DNA of 64,000 bases, taken from the NCBI RefSeq assembly GCF_001274935.1, contig NZ_LILC01000002.1:267924-331923 (forward strand), written 5' to 3'. Below the pieces are notes generated by a model, which searched no databases, was not told where the DNA came from, and saw only the letters and a list, made by a program, of their open reading frames with translations. This DNA comes from Priestia koreensis (GTDB lineage Bacteria > Bacillota > Bacilli > Bacillales > Bacillaceae_H). Below are positions 33,374 through 42,417 of this stretch, in pieces. The position numbers and the translations under genes were made by a program. Within the stretch, counting starts at the first letter, position 1. The number at the start of each line of letters is the position of its first letter.

Positions 33374-34673
33374 AGTGAGCCAAGAAGGCAAGCTGATAGA
33401 AGAACAAGACTGCAAATACGTACACAAGTGGATGAACTTCTTTTGCTTTTCCCTTGACGATTTTTAAGATTGGGTAAGAGATAAATCCAACCGCAATTCC
33501 AGTTGCAATGCTTGATGTTAGTGGCATTGTAATGATCACAAGGAAAGCAGGGAAGGCTTCATCAAAGTCTGACCAGTTCATTTTTGCGACGTTCCCCATC
33601 ATTAAGCTTCCGACAATAATCAGTGCTGGAGATGTAATAGCTGCAATGCCTGATACAGCACCAACCACTGGACTAAAGAATGCAGCAACGATGAATAAAA
33701 CCGCAACTGTTAACGAAGTAAGACCTGTACGTCCACCTACTGCTACACCAGATGTTGATTCAATATAAGCAGTTGTTGGGCTTGTACCGAAAAGAGCACC
33801 AACTGATGTACCAAACGCATCTGCAAGAAGCGCTTGACGCACACGAGGCATTTTGCCGTCTTTTACAAGACCTGCCTGCTGTGCCACACCAACCATTGTT
33901 CCTGTTGTATCAAAGATCGTGACAAGTAGGAAAGAGAACACGACCGTATATAATCCGTAATGGACCACATCGCCAATCGCATGAATAGGATTACCGATAA
34001 CTAATCCTTCAGGAAGATGAGGTGCTGCGACAAAGCCTTTTGTGAACTTAAGCATTCCTGTGAAGTAGGCAATAATTCCGGTAATGATCATTCCGAAGAA
34101 CAATCCACCGTTTACATTTAGCGCGATTAGCACGATTGTAATTAATAAGCCGATGAGTGTTAGGACAACACCTTCAGAGCGCAAGTCTCCAAGAGCAATT
34201 AAGTTTGTTTTGTTTGACACGATAATGTTGCTCATGCGAAGTCCGACAAAAGCAATGAATAGCCCGATCCCAGCGGAGATTCCGTATTTCAAGTTTGTTG
34301 GAATCGCCTCAATCAATTTCTGACGGAACGGTGTAAGAGATAAAATAATGAAAATTAGTCCTGCAACGAATACCGCAGCAAAAGCAATGCGATAATCAAT
34401 GTCGCCGTGTGAACCTAATACAATAGAAGTAAAGTAAGCATTCAGCCCCATACCAGGTGCAATTGCGATTGGATAATTAGCGGCAAGCGCCATCCAAAGA
34501 GTCGCAATGACAGCTGAAATAATGGTTGCGGTAAACACTTGGTCAAACGGGACCCCAGCAGCCGATAAAATGGCTGGATTGACGATCACGATATATACCA
34601 TAGTTAAGAAGGTTGTTAACCCTGCTAGTAATTCAGTTTTTACGTTTGTCTTGTAATCCTGTAGTTTAAACAT
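33372..34673 (-). CDS. pbuG: Purine permease, AzgA/PbuG type (NCS2)
   Basis: 433 residues with about 12-14 membrane segments. The family blocks are TELLAGLTTFLTMVYIVIVNP at the N-terminus, APGMGLNAYF (about 70), DTTGTMVG in the middle and GTSPTTAYIESTSGVAVGGRTGL (substrate-site loop). It imports guanine/hypoxanthine by proton symport in close relatives. The upstream region contains a pair of inverted PurBox-like sequences but no purine riboswitch, unlike B. subtilis pbuG, which has both. AGGTTAA-type spacing before the ATG is acceptable (GGAGG 5 bases upstream). Confidence 0.9.
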   Translation of the reverse strand: MFKLQDYKTNVKTELLAGLTTFLTMVYIVIVNPAILSAAGVPFDQVFTATIISAVIATLWMALAANYPIAIAPGMGLNAYFTSIVLGSHGDIDYRIAFAAVFVAGLIFIILSLTPFRQKLIEAIPTNLKYGISAGIGLFIAFVGLRMSNIIVSNKTNLIALGDLRSEGVVLTLIGLLITIVLIALNVNGGLFFGMIITGIIAYFTGMLKFTKGFVAAPHLPEGLVIGNPIHAIGDVVHYGLYTVVFSFLLVTIFDTTGTMVGVAQQAGLVKDGKMPRVRQALLADAFGTSVGALFGTSPTTAYIESTSGVAVGGRTGLTSLTVAVLFIVAAFFSPVVGAVSGIAAITSPALIIVGSLMMGNVAKMNWSDFDEAFPAFLVIITMPLTSSIATGIAVGFISYPILKIVKGKAKEVHPLVYVFAVLFFYQLAFLAH

Positions 34674-34691
34674 ATTTAACCTCCGAAATCA

Positions 34692-34744
34692 CGAACATTT
34701 AAACAAGCAATTTATATAATATTCGTTTTTAGTCGATAATGCAA
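34692..34744 (-). promoter_or_regulatory. Promoter with PurR-type operator upstream of the purine permease
   Basis: On the minus strand TTGCAT (34744-34739), a 17-base spacer and TATTAT (34721-34716) make a promoter. Overlapping the -10 and extending downstream are CGAACATT (34692-34699) and its inverted partner AATATTCG (34718-34725), 18 bases apart, close to the CGAA-containing PurBox pair bound by Bacillus PurR. Confidence 0.6.
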
Positions 34745-34849
34745 TACCTTTACACAAATTTAATAAGGAGATTTCGTTTCGTGCAGAAAAAGAAAGATTC
34801 TTTTTCCAATAAATGTGTATATAATGAAGGCAATAGGAGGGGGAGAACT

Positions 34850-37018
34850 GTGCAGGATAAATTGATTAGAAGTCAATACTTGCTGAGCATTTCACTTATT
34901 ATAACCAGTATCATTTATTTCTTTGCATCCAACTGGGGTGGTTTTAGTAAATGGGGTAAAATTGGTCTTTCAGTCGGTCTGATTGTTTTGTTTTACGTCG
35001 TAGCAGTGCTTGCTGCGAACTGGCTGTCGAGATACCGATTTTTAGGAAATTGGCTGTTTTTCGCGGCCTCGCTAGCTTTTGGGGTAGGAATTGCGCTGCT
35101 AGGGCAAATTTACAATTCTCATGCAGACAGCTATTGGCTATTTCTTCTTTGGTTTATCCCAACGGCCGCATTTGCAATTGTAACCAAGTACCGTCCATTC
35201 TCTGTGCTTGCGTATTTGCTTTTTCATCTTGCTTACTTAGCTTATTTTTTTCCAACGGGTGCGTTTTGGATTCGTAGTCCATTTGAAGAAGTAGGAATTG
35301 TTGGTGGACTTGCGTTACTTAACGGAATTCTATTTATGTATTTGTTTGTGAGAAAAAGCGCTGCGAAAGAATTATTGTATCTTTCATATAGTATGTTTCA
35401 CGTATTTGCGGTTAGCGTTAGCTTTTTCGATCGATTTGGAGGAGTCGGTCTACTCATTACGTGTCTACAAATCATCCTATTAATAGTTGCTTTAAAATAT
35501 TTCTCTGTTAAACAGAAGCGTGGTCTACAAATTGTTACGATTGTGATTACGACCATTGTGGCATTTATTAAATATACGGAGCTTAGTTTTGAAGTAGGCG
35601 GAGGATTTTTCTTCTTTGGCGGCTCGCTCATTGGTGTGGTTATTGTAGTAGTAGGTAGTGTGAAGGTGATACAGCTACTAAAAAAACAATCAGAGAGCGG
35701 GGCAACCTCTCGTGCGCTATCAATCATTAAGCACGTGCTCATTATTTGTTTAACGCTCTTTTGTGCATTCACGGCGCTATCATCGATTACGGGGCTTCTG
35801 TTTCTGATCGTCCCTCAGGCACCAGAGTACCCGGGATTTGTCATTGCGATTATCTTCATCTACTTCTCGGGCTATCGCTTTTTTAGATCGTATCCAACCG
35901 TTCAATATACGCTGCTTGTAACAGGCCTTTTACTAGCGTGCTCCATTAGCCTGATGATGTCGTTTTGGTGGAGTATTGTACTGCTACTAGTTATCTTTTA
36001 TATGATGAAGACGCTCCCTTATCGAGGGGTGCGGGTGATTCTCTACACGGCGCTTCATCCGATTTTGTTTGTCCTGTATTGGCGTATATTGGAGGAATTC
36101 AACGTCGGGCTTTGGGATCACCCTTATCTGTGGGAACTTGCCTTCATTGGCTTTTTAGTGATGAATATTATCGTCTGGTCGGCAAGCAAGCTGTCTTATC
36201 TGCGTGTCCTTTCTTTTTGTCTAGCGTTGATCACGGCATATGTGCTGTCTTTTCAGGGGGAACATCTCATTTACTATGTGTATAACCTCGTATTTTTGGT
36301 CGTATCCTTTCTCCTCGTTTATGATAGCTATAAAAAGAAACAAATCATTCAATTATATGTGGGATATTTCATGTGGTTCGTGTACTTGTTTACGAAATAC
36401 TATGAGTACGGATGGAAACTTTTACACAAATCCATTTCATTTCTTCTCATTGGCCTTCTCATTGGAGGAATTGCATATTGGTTAGAACGTAGAAACGGTG
36501 ATCGTACGCCGGTGGGCACGTTTATCTTTACAGGGCGAAAACCACTTCTAATCATCATTATTGCGGTTCAGTTTCTAATGATTGGTGGTATTACCTTCAT
36601 AAAGGAACAAACGCTTGCGAACGGTACGGAGATCAAGCTTAAGCTCGAACCTGTTGATCCTCGTTCAATGTTGCAGGGAGATTATGTTCAGCTTCGCTAT
36701 ACGATTTCTGACTTGCCGATAAGCAAAAAAGTGAGAAGCGGAAAGCGAATTGCCGTCATTCTTCGCTCACAAGAAAATGATTTATACGGATATGGTGGCT
36801 ATTATCAGTATGAAGGAAAGTGGAACAAGTCATATGTAAAAAAAGCAGGCGATGTAAAAATAGTCGGAAAGACGACTTATAACGGCGTTGAGTATGGGAT
36901 TGAGAACTTCTTTGTAGAAGAAGGAACGGGATTAGATCTTCAGCAACACATTCGATACGGGCATGTAAAAGTAGCTGAAAACGGCGATGCACTTCTTCTG
37001 GATGTTACGAAGAAATAA
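34850..37018 (+). CDS. DUF2157/DUF4401 membrane protein with C-terminal GDYXXLXY domain
   Basis: 722 residues with some 16 membrane segments in the first 575 residues. The name-giving C-terminal sequence QGDYVQLRY (about 618) lies in a soluble domain that starts with LKLEPVDPRSML. The first part fits DUF2157 and DUF4401, which are often separate genes next to GDYXXLXY genes; here they are fused. Function is unknown. Start at GTG 34850 has AGGAGGGGGAG upstream; a TATAAT at 34820 supports transcription starting just before. A longer in-frame start (34739) overlaps the promoter and is rejected. The terminator is split by element copy B. Confidence 0.8.
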   Translation: MQDKLIRSQYLLSISLIITSIIYFFASNWGGFSKWGKIGLSVGLIVLFYVVAVLAANWLSRYRFLGNWLFFAASLAFGVGIALLGQIYNSHADSYWLFLLWFIPTAAFAIVTKYRPFSVLAYLLFHLAYLAYFFPTGAFWIRSPFEEVGIVGGLALLNGILFMYLFVRKSAAKELLYLSYSMFHVFAVSVSFFDRFGGVGLLITCLQIILLIVALKYFSVKQKRGLQIVTIVITTIVAFIKYTELSFEVGGGFFFFGGSLIGVVIVVVGSVKVIQLLKKQSESGATSRALSIIKHVLIICLTLFCAFTALSSITGLLFLIVPQAPEYPGFVIAIIFIYFSGYRFFRSYPTVQYTLLVTGLLLACSISLMMSFWWSIVLLLVIFYMMKTLPYRGVRVILYTALHPILFVLYWRILEEFNVGLWDHPYLWELAFIGFLVMNIIVWSASKLSYLRVLSFCLALITAYVLSFQGEHLIYYVYNLVFLVVSFLLVYDSYKKKQIIQLYVGYFMWFVYLFTKYYEYGWKLLHKSISFLLIGLLIGGIAYWLERRNGDRTPVGTFIFTGRKPLLIIIIAVQFLMIGGITFIKEQTLANGTEIKLKLEPVDPRSMLQGDYVQLRYTISDLPISKKVRSGKRIAVILRSQENDLYGYGGYYQYEGKWNKSYVKKAGDVKIVGKTTYNGVEYGIENFFVEEGTGLDLQQHIRYGHVKVAENGDALLLDVTKK

Positions 37019-37034
37019 GGAAAGGGCCAATTTT

Positions 37035-37353
37035 GAGGCCACTGAAAAACTTCGGATTTTTTAGATGATCAGTAGAAGGTAAGACAAAAAAGCTGGATCC
37101 ATTCCGTTCTTTGGAATGGATTCAGCTTTTTCTTCCTTCTTTTTGCCATGTTTTCCTTCATTTTAAAGCAAAAAACAGCCAAGTTCCTTGCAAGATGGGA
37201 ACTTGGCCATTATATCTGATGCAGTCGCTCTAGGTTGTTTGAAACGGAAGGTGCGAGACTCCTGCACGCCCCGAGGAAAGCGAAGCGACCTGGAGCGGAA
37301 ATCAACCGAATCCCTTATGAATGCAACCCTTTACTGACTTTTTCAGTGTCCTC
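37035..37353. mobile_element. MITE-like repeat element, copy B, inserted in a terminator loop
   Basis: A 319-base non-coding element with 15-base terminal inverted repeats, GAGGCCACTGAAAAA against GAGGACACTGAAAAA (14 of 15). It is flanked by CCAATTTT on both sides (37027-37034 and 37355-37362). AAAGGG before (37021) and CCCTTTTT after (37367) are halves of the terminator of the preceding gene. Relative to copy A, the hairpin at the left reads GGATCCATT/AATGGATTC with paired changes. The 240-base middle is absent, and about 50 bases between CTCCTGC and CACGCCCC are deleted. No transposase is encoded. Confidence 0.75.
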
Positions 37354-37500
37354 CCCAATTTTGAGTCCCTTTTTAAAGCTACCTTCTTTGTAGAAACATC
37401 ACTTTCTTTGTTGAATGCTCACTAGTTTTGTCAGGTGAAAAGGATTTCTTTTTTTCTTCACGAAATGTGTAGGTAATAGTTGCGGATGGAGGGGAAAAGA

Positions 37501-37980
37501 ATGAAAACGAGTGAGGTAGCAAAATTATTGGGGGTCAATCCAAGAACGATTACAAAATGGATTCATCAATTTGAATTGAATTGCGAAAAAAATGAGCTAG
37601 GTCATTTTGACTTTTCAGAGGAAGATGTCGAGAGTCTACGTGAAGTTCAAAAAACGATGCAGCAGGGAAGCCGTCGCCAAGGTGTTGTCACAAAGGTAGT
37701 GGACGAGGAAATGACCGGACTGTTGCAGCAGCAACTCGATGAATTGCTGACAAGAGTGATTGAAAATGAACGACGCACAGAAGAAAAAGCGGGCGAGATC
37801 GTGACGTTTCAAATTCTAGAGCATCGCAAGGAACTCGATGCGCTTCATAAGCATATTCAAAAGCTTGAAGGGACGATTGAGGAGCTAGAGACAAAGCTTA
37901 AGGATCAGCATAGCGTTCGAGAAACTAGGAAAGCAGCGCCGAAGTGGCGTACCTTTTTAACGGGATTGTTTAGTTTTTAA
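37501..37980 (+). CDS. racA: RacA-like chromosome-anchoring protein
   Basis: 159 residues. A MerR-like helix-turn-helix (SEVAKLLGVNPRTITKWI) is followed by ELGHFDFSEEDV, matching the start of B. subtilis RacA. A long coiled coil (about 75-140) and a short hydrophobic C-terminus (RTFLTGLFSF) complete it. RacA binds centromere-like sites near oriC and tethers them to the DivIVA pole during axial filament formation in sporulation; the C-terminal tail contacts the pole. ATG at 37501 has GGAGGGG 6 bases upstream. Another MerR-like regulator is a weaker alternative. Confidence 0.8.
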   Translation: MKTSEVAKLLGVNPRTITKWIHQFELNCEKNELGHFDFSEEDVESLREVQKTMQQGSRRQGVVTKVVDEEMTGLLQQQLDELLTRVIENERRTEEKAGEIVTFQILEHRKELDALHKHIQKLEGTIEELETKLKDQHSVRETRKAAPKWRTFLTGLFSF

Positions 37981-37995
37981 TTCGTTCCCCCTCCG

Positions 37996-38027
37996 AAAAG
38001 GAGCAGCTTACGTGCTGCTTCTTTTTT
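37996..38027 (+). terminator. Terminator after racA
   Basis: 12-bp stem AAAAGGAGCAGC/GCTGCTTCTTTT with a six-base loop and a T run. Confidence 0.85.
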
Positions 38028-38061
38028 CATGCTGGTTATTCAATCGGATGGAAAAAATATC

Positions 38062-38090
38062 TTGACGTTTTTGCCAACATCTGTTAAAAA
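38062..38090 (+). promoter_or_regulatory. Promoter of the MarR/MFS operon
   Basis: TTGACG, 17 bases, TAAAAA. The following AGTTAACGTT (38096) is a candidate operator for the MarR protein. Confidence 0.5.
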
Positions 38091-38159
38091 TTATTTAGTT
38101 AACGTTGTGAAATAAATATATTAAAAAGTTTAGAGTTTAGAAGAAAAGGAAGTGAATCA

Positions 38160-38600
38160 TTGAGCAAACGACATGATCTCATCGTAGACGTAGAACGCTT
38201 GCTACGCATCGTGTTTCGTCAACTTCGTCAAGAGGTAAACGGCGTGTTGGAATCTGAACTGTCCGTAAATGAATTTATGACGTTACGAATGCTTGTAGAA
38301 GGTGGTCCTCAAAAAGTAACGGATGTTTCAAAGTATTTGAAAGTCGCACCGAGTCACGTAACGGCGATTACAGAGCTAATGCTTTCAAAAGGTTGGGTGG
38401 AAAGACAGCGCTCAGATACGGATCGTAGAATTGTTGAAATCGTTGTATTACCTGAAGGAGAAGGGGTTTTTCGCGATTTTGAAGAGCGAAAAAGAGCTTA
38501 CTTCTTTGAACGTTTTCAAGATTTTACAAATGAAGAACTGACCATTATTTTAACGCTTTTTCGAAAGTTAGATCGCACAACTATTTCACAAGAAGAATAA
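38160..38600 (+). CDS. MarR-family repressor
   Basis: 146 residues with the MarR winged helix: KVTDVSKYLKVAPSHVTAITELMLSKGWVERQRSDTDRRIVEI covers the recognition helix and wing (the DxRxxxI signature is DRRIVEI). TTG start with AAAAGGAAGTG upstream. It is followed after 43 bases by an EmrB-type exporter, the usual arrangement in which ligand binding relieves repression of the pump. The inducing compound is unknown. Confidence 0.88.
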   Translation: MSKRHDLIVDVERLLRIVFRQLRQEVNGVLESELSVNEFMTLRMLVEGGPQKVTDVSKYLKVAPSHVTAITELMLSKGWVERQRSDTDRRIVEIVVLPEGEGVFRDFEERKRAYFFERFQDFTNEELTIILTLFRKLDRTTISQEE

Positions 38601-38643
38601 TTCATATAGTGAAAGATTTTAAACGATAAAAAGGAGATGCATC

Positions 38644-40245
38644 ATGGAACATTTAGCTTACAAACGTAAGGTAACGATTATGATTGCGATTATGGCGGCT
38701 ATGCTGTTTGCTGCGGTCAATCAAACGATCGTTGGAACAGCGCTACCTCGAATTATTGCAGAGCTTGGGGGCATCCAGTATTTTAGCTGGGTATTTACAA
38801 TCTTCATGTTGGCTTCAAGTATTACCGCTATATTAGTCGGAAAGCTGTCTGATATTTATGGACGAAAGCCGTTTATTTTAGTTGGGATCGGAATTTTCTC
38901 AGTCGGCTCACTTTTAGCAGGCTTTTCGAACGATATTTTTCAATTAATTGCATGTCGCGGAGTACAGGGGCTTGGTGGTGGACTGATTATGTCGACGGCA
39001 TTCGCTGCGGTTGGTGATTTGTTCGCACCGCGTGAACGAGGACGCTGGCAGGGACTGATGAGTTCTGTATTCGGATTAGCAAGCGTATTTGGTCCAACGC
39101 TTGGCGGTTGGATCGTTGATAATGCGAACTGGCACTGGGTGTTTTGGGTGTTTCTACCGTTTGGAATTGTTGCTTTTGTTCTTATCCTTGTCTTATTTCC
39201 AAACGTGGAGAAAAAAGCAGGAGAGAAAGTGGATTATGCAGGCTCACTCTTTTTAACTACGACGATTACGCCTCTTTTACTCGCTTTCTCGTGGGCAGGA
39301 TCTAAGTACGACTGGGCTTCCGTGCAAATCATCGGTTTGTTTGTGGCAACCATTGCGTCATTAATTGTCTTTATTGTGGTGGAAAATAAGGTGAAAAGCC
39401 CTGTCTTACCCCTTCACTTATTCCGCAATCCAATTTTTTCGTTATCAAACATCATTGGATTTATCCTTGGGGCTGGAATGTTTGGTGCGGCGATGTATAT
39501 TCCATTTTTTATTCAAGGTGTCATTGGCCGCTCAGCTACCGCTTCAGGATTTATTATGATGCCCATGACGTTTGGAATGGTTATTGCAAGTACGCTTGGC
39601 GGTCAATTCATTAGTAAGACCGGTAAATATAAAATATTGGCACTAGCAGGTCTTCTGGTCATGTCAGCTGGCATGTTCTCACTGGCGTTTATGGATCTAA
39701 ATACGACCATCACACACGTCATTGTGAGTAATATTTTTATTGGTGTCGGGCTTGGTATGAGTTTCCCTGTCTTTACGCTGACAATTCAAAATGCGGTCGA
39801 ACAACGTTTTCTTGGAGTTGCGACAGCTTCTGCACAGTTGTTCCGTCAAATTGGTGGAACGGTTGGCGTTGCGCTTATGGGAACGATCATGAACCTTCGT
39901 ATGGAGCATGAAACAAAAGAAGTAACCTCAGAGATGGGCGCATCAATGATGAACAACCCGATGCTTGCAAAAATTGTCCAGAAGCTTGATCCACAAATTT
40001 TAATGAATCATGATGGTCTAGAAAAATTGAAAGACAGCATTCCTTCGCAGCTTGCTCCTGCGTTTGCGAAAATTATGGATTCAATGCGTGACGTACTGAG
40101 CTACGGTTTAACAGGCGTCTATTTCATTGCTGCTTTTGTGGTGTTAGCGGGTTTCCTTTTAACATTCTTCTTAAAAGAAATTCCACTTCGCTCAAGTCAG
40201 CCTGCAGATGAAAAGCAAAAAAAGGAAAAACAGCAGGCGATGTAA
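38644..40245 (+). CDS. MFS drug exporter, DHA2 (EmrB/QacA) family
   Basis: 533 residues with 14 predicted membrane segments. Family motifs are QTIVGTALPRI in the first segment, GKLSDIYGRKP (motif A) at about 74 and RGVQGLGGG (motif B) at about 104, and GPTLGGWI (motif C) at about 155. It should expel lipophilic or cationic compounds by proton antiport. AAGGAGATG precedes the start. It is co-transcribed with the MarR gene. No membrane-fusion partner is present, as expected for a Gram-positive. Confidence 0.9.
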   Translation: MEHLAYKRKVTIMIAIMAAMLFAAVNQTIVGTALPRIIAELGGIQYFSWVFTIFMLASSITAILVGKLSDIYGRKPFILVGIGIFSVGSLLAGFSNDIFQLIACRGVQGLGGGLIMSTAFAAVGDLFAPRERGRWQGLMSSVFGLASVFGPTLGGWIVDNANWHWVFWVFLPFGIVAFVLILVLFPNVEKKAGEKVDYAGSLFLTTTITPLLLAFSWAGSKYDWASVQIIGLFVATIASLIVFIVVENKVKSPVLPLHLFRNPIFSLSNIIGFILGAGMFGAAMYIPFFIQGVIGRSATASGFIMMPMTFGMVIASTLGGQFISKTGKYKILALAGLLVMSAGMFSLAFMDLNTTITHVIVSNIFIGVGLGMSFPVFTLTIQNAVEQRFLGVATASAQLFRQIGGTVGVALMGTIMNLRMEHETKEVTSEMGASMMNNPMLAKIVQKLDPQILMNHDGLEKLKDSIPSQLAPAFAKIMDSMRDVLSYGLTGVYFIAAFVVLAGFLLTFFLKEIPLRSSQPADEKQKKEKQQAM

Positions 40246-40321
40246 CGAGCCGAAAAGTTGGATAGTATGCGAAGAATGCGTATAATAAGGAACACAAACA
40301 ATAAAAGGATGGTGAACGAAA

Positions 40322-41278
40322 ATGGGACAGCGACAAGAACTAGCGACATTTGCAGGAGGGTGCTTCTGGTGCATGGTGAAGCCGTTTGACGAACAGCCTG
40401 GAATTATTAGCGTGGTGTCTGGTTATACAGGCGGTCATAAAGAAAATCCAAGCTATGAAGACGTATGCTCCGAGACAACTGGGCACTATGAAGCCGTTCA
40501 AATTACGTTTGATCCAGATGTGTTCCCGTATGAAAAATTACTAACATTATACTGGCAGCAAATCGATCCAACGGATAAAGGTGGACAGTTTGCGGATCGT
40601 GGAGAATCTTACCGTACGGCGATTTTCTATCATAACGATCAGCAAAAAGAGGCGGCTGAAAAGTCGAAGCAAGAACTAGCAGAGAATGGTCCTTTTTCTG
40701 ACCCAATCGTAACGGACATTCTTCCAGCACAGCCTTTTTATGAGGCGGAAGAGTATCATCAAGGGTACTACAAGAAAAATCCAATTCGCTACACTATGTA
40801 CAGAAAAGGATCTGGGCGTGAGCGCTTCTTAAAAGAGACGTGGAAAGATCAAGGAAAAGAAGCCGATTTGAAAAAGAAATTAACGCCTATGCAATATGAA
40901 GTGACACAAAATAACGGCACTGAACCACCGTTCCGCAACGAATTTTGGAATCATACAGAAGAAGGCATTTACGTGGACATCGTATCAGGCGAGCCGTTGT
41001 TTAGCTCTCTAGACAAATACGATGCAGGCTGTGGCTGGCCATCCTTTACGAAACCGCTAAAAACGGAGCAAGTAAAAGAGAACATGGATGTCAGTCATAA
41101 TATGGTTCGTACAGAGGTGCGAAGCAAGGACGGAGACTCACATCTTGGCCACTTATTCGATGATGGTCCTCAGCCGACCGGAATGCGCTACTGTATTAAT
41201 TCTGCTGCGCTTCGATTTGTTCCAGAGAGTGAGTTAGAGGAGCAAGGGTACGGTGAATTTAAGGATTTATTTCAATAA
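40322..41278 (+). CDS. msrAB: Bifunctional methionine sulfoxide reductase MsrA-MsrB
   Basis: 318 residues. Residues 1-155 are MsrA with the catalytic Cys in GGCFWCM and the [11 protein letters not shown] block. Residues 175-318 are MsrB with GCGWPSF and the catalytic Cys in [11 protein letters not shown]. The zinc-binding CxxC pairs of some MsrB proteins are absent. The fusion reduces both S and R epimers of methionine sulfoxide in oxidised proteins using thioredoxin. It is cytoplasmic, with no signal peptide. It lies alone between the efflux operon and the convergent germination operon. Confidence 0.93.
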   Translation: MGQRQELATFAGGCFWCMVKPFDEQPGIISVVSGYTGGHKENPSYEDVCSETTGHYEAVQITFDPDVFPYEKLLTLYWQQIDPTDKGGQFADRGESYRTAIFYHNDQQKEAAEKSKQELAENGPFSDPIVTDILPAQPFYEAEEYHQGYYKKNPIRYTMYRKGSGRERFLKETWKDQGKEADLKKKLTPMQYEVTQNNGTEPPFRNEFWNHTEEGIYVDIVSGEPLFSSLDKYDAGCGWPSFTKPLKTEQVKENMDVSHNMVRTEVRSKDGDSHLGHLFDDGPQPTGMRYCINSAALRFVPESELEEQGYGEFKDLFQ

Positions 41279-41280
41279 GA

Positions 41281-41317
41281 AAAAAGCTCAAAGGGATGCG
41301 TTCCTTTGAGCTTTTTT
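41281..41317. terminator. Convergent terminator msrAB / ger operon
   Basis: 14-bp stem AAAAAGCTCAAAGG/CCTTTGAGCTTTTT; the germination permease stop codon lies inside the left arm. Confidence 0.88.
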
Positions 41318-42400
41318 GGTTTTGATTCGTTTTCGGATAAACGCGATGATAAATAAAAATGGAATGTAGCCATAAACAAGATAAAACCCAAATTGAGAGA
41401 CGGTATTATTCAGGAGGTTGATCATTTGACGATCTTTAAAGTAGATTGCCCCTACAAATAAAAGAACCACTACTAAGCGTAAATACCAAGATGATTTACC
41501 ACCAAATTGCTTTTTAAACATTCGAATGAATCCCCATGCTGACAAACAAATGCCAGGCATCACCACGAGAAGCCAAAGGGCAATAATCACATATTCAAAA
41601 CGCTGAATGAATGGGATTTCAATGATTTTTGCCATGGTAAGAGTGGCCCAGATGGCATGATTCAGCTGTCCTTGACTAAAATACATTAGTGATACGAGCG
41701 TAATAACAAGGTAAATCAGTATCGTAAACAGGTTACCTGCTTGAGCCCATTTGTGAGACTTTTGAGCATTTTTGATAAAAGGGTAATACAGTAATAAAAA
41801 CTCAAATCCCAAATATTCATAATTCATGGTTCGATGAGACAAAAAGTATTCGTATAGATTATGTTCTAGGAACGGCAGAACATTTTCTACATGGGCATAC
41901 TGCATCGGAAAAATAAACGACAACATAAGCGGAAGAGGAAAAATGATACTAAAATAAATCATCCCTGCAACGACTCGAAATCCGCCCATGATGATGTAGT
42001 AAATAAGGGGTATTAACACGATAGAAATCATCCATGTTTGCATAAGTGGGAACATCCATACTTGAATAACCTCAATGTATGTTCGATAGACCGTGACGAG
42101 TAGCATGCAAAAGTACAGGGCCCATACGAGGTTTGCCATTCCTCCCAACCATTTTCCAAAGTACAGACGATGAATATCAGAGAGATCGCGACGTTCTAAA
42201 TTCAAGATATAGTAACACATTGCAATTAAAAGAGATACACCGACTCCAGCAGTGATTACAGTGATCCAAGAATCTTGTCCAGCTCCCTGAATCAGGATAC
42301 GCTGATAACCGAGTATTCCAACGCCAACTTGAGGGCCATGGATGAGGAGGAAGGCGAAATATGGCGAGACTTGATGATTTGGTTTAACCGCTGATTCCAT
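41288..42400 (-). CDS. gerKB: Spore germination receptor B subunit (GerAB/GerKB family)
   Basis: 370 residues with ten membrane segments, an APC-fold spore permease. The start of the fold reads HQVSPYFAFLLIHGPQVGVGILGYQR, typical of GerAB proteins. These subunits bind the germinant in the spore inner membrane. It is the third gene of an A-C-B ordered operon, the order of gerK in B. subtilis. That order, rather than sequence, suggests the symbol. The germinant specificity cannot be inferred. It starts 17 bases after the C-subunit stop. Confidence 0.88.
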   Translation of the reverse strand: MESAVKPNHQVSPYFAFLLIHGPQVGVGILGYQRILIQGAGQDSWITVITAGVGVSLLIAMCYYILNLERRDLSDIHRLYFGKWLGGMANLVWALYFCMLLVTVYRTYIEVIQVWMFPLMQTWMISIVLIPLIYYIIMGGFRVVAGMIYFSIIFPLPLMLSFIFPMQYAHVENVLPFLEHNLYEYFLSHRTMNYEYLGFEFLLLYYPFIKNAQKSHKWAQAGNLFTILIYLVITLVSLMYFSQGQLNHAIWATLTMAKIIEIPFIQRFEYVIIALWLLVVMPGICLSAWGFIRMFKKQFGGKSSWYLRLVVVLLFVGAIYFKDRQMINLLNNTVSQFGFYLVYGYIPFLFIIAFIRKRIKTKKAQRNASL

Positions 42401-42417
42401 AAATAACGCCTCCGTAT

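Noticed and set aside
34674..34849. Guanine riboswitch upstream of the purine permease
   Set aside because: No TATAATCCTGATAATATGG-like aptamer core is seen; only PurBox-like sequences are present.
34739..34849. N-terminal extension of the DUF2157 protein
   Set aside because: It would run through the TATAAT promoter and the divergent permease promoter; the GTG at 34850 has a strong ribosome site.
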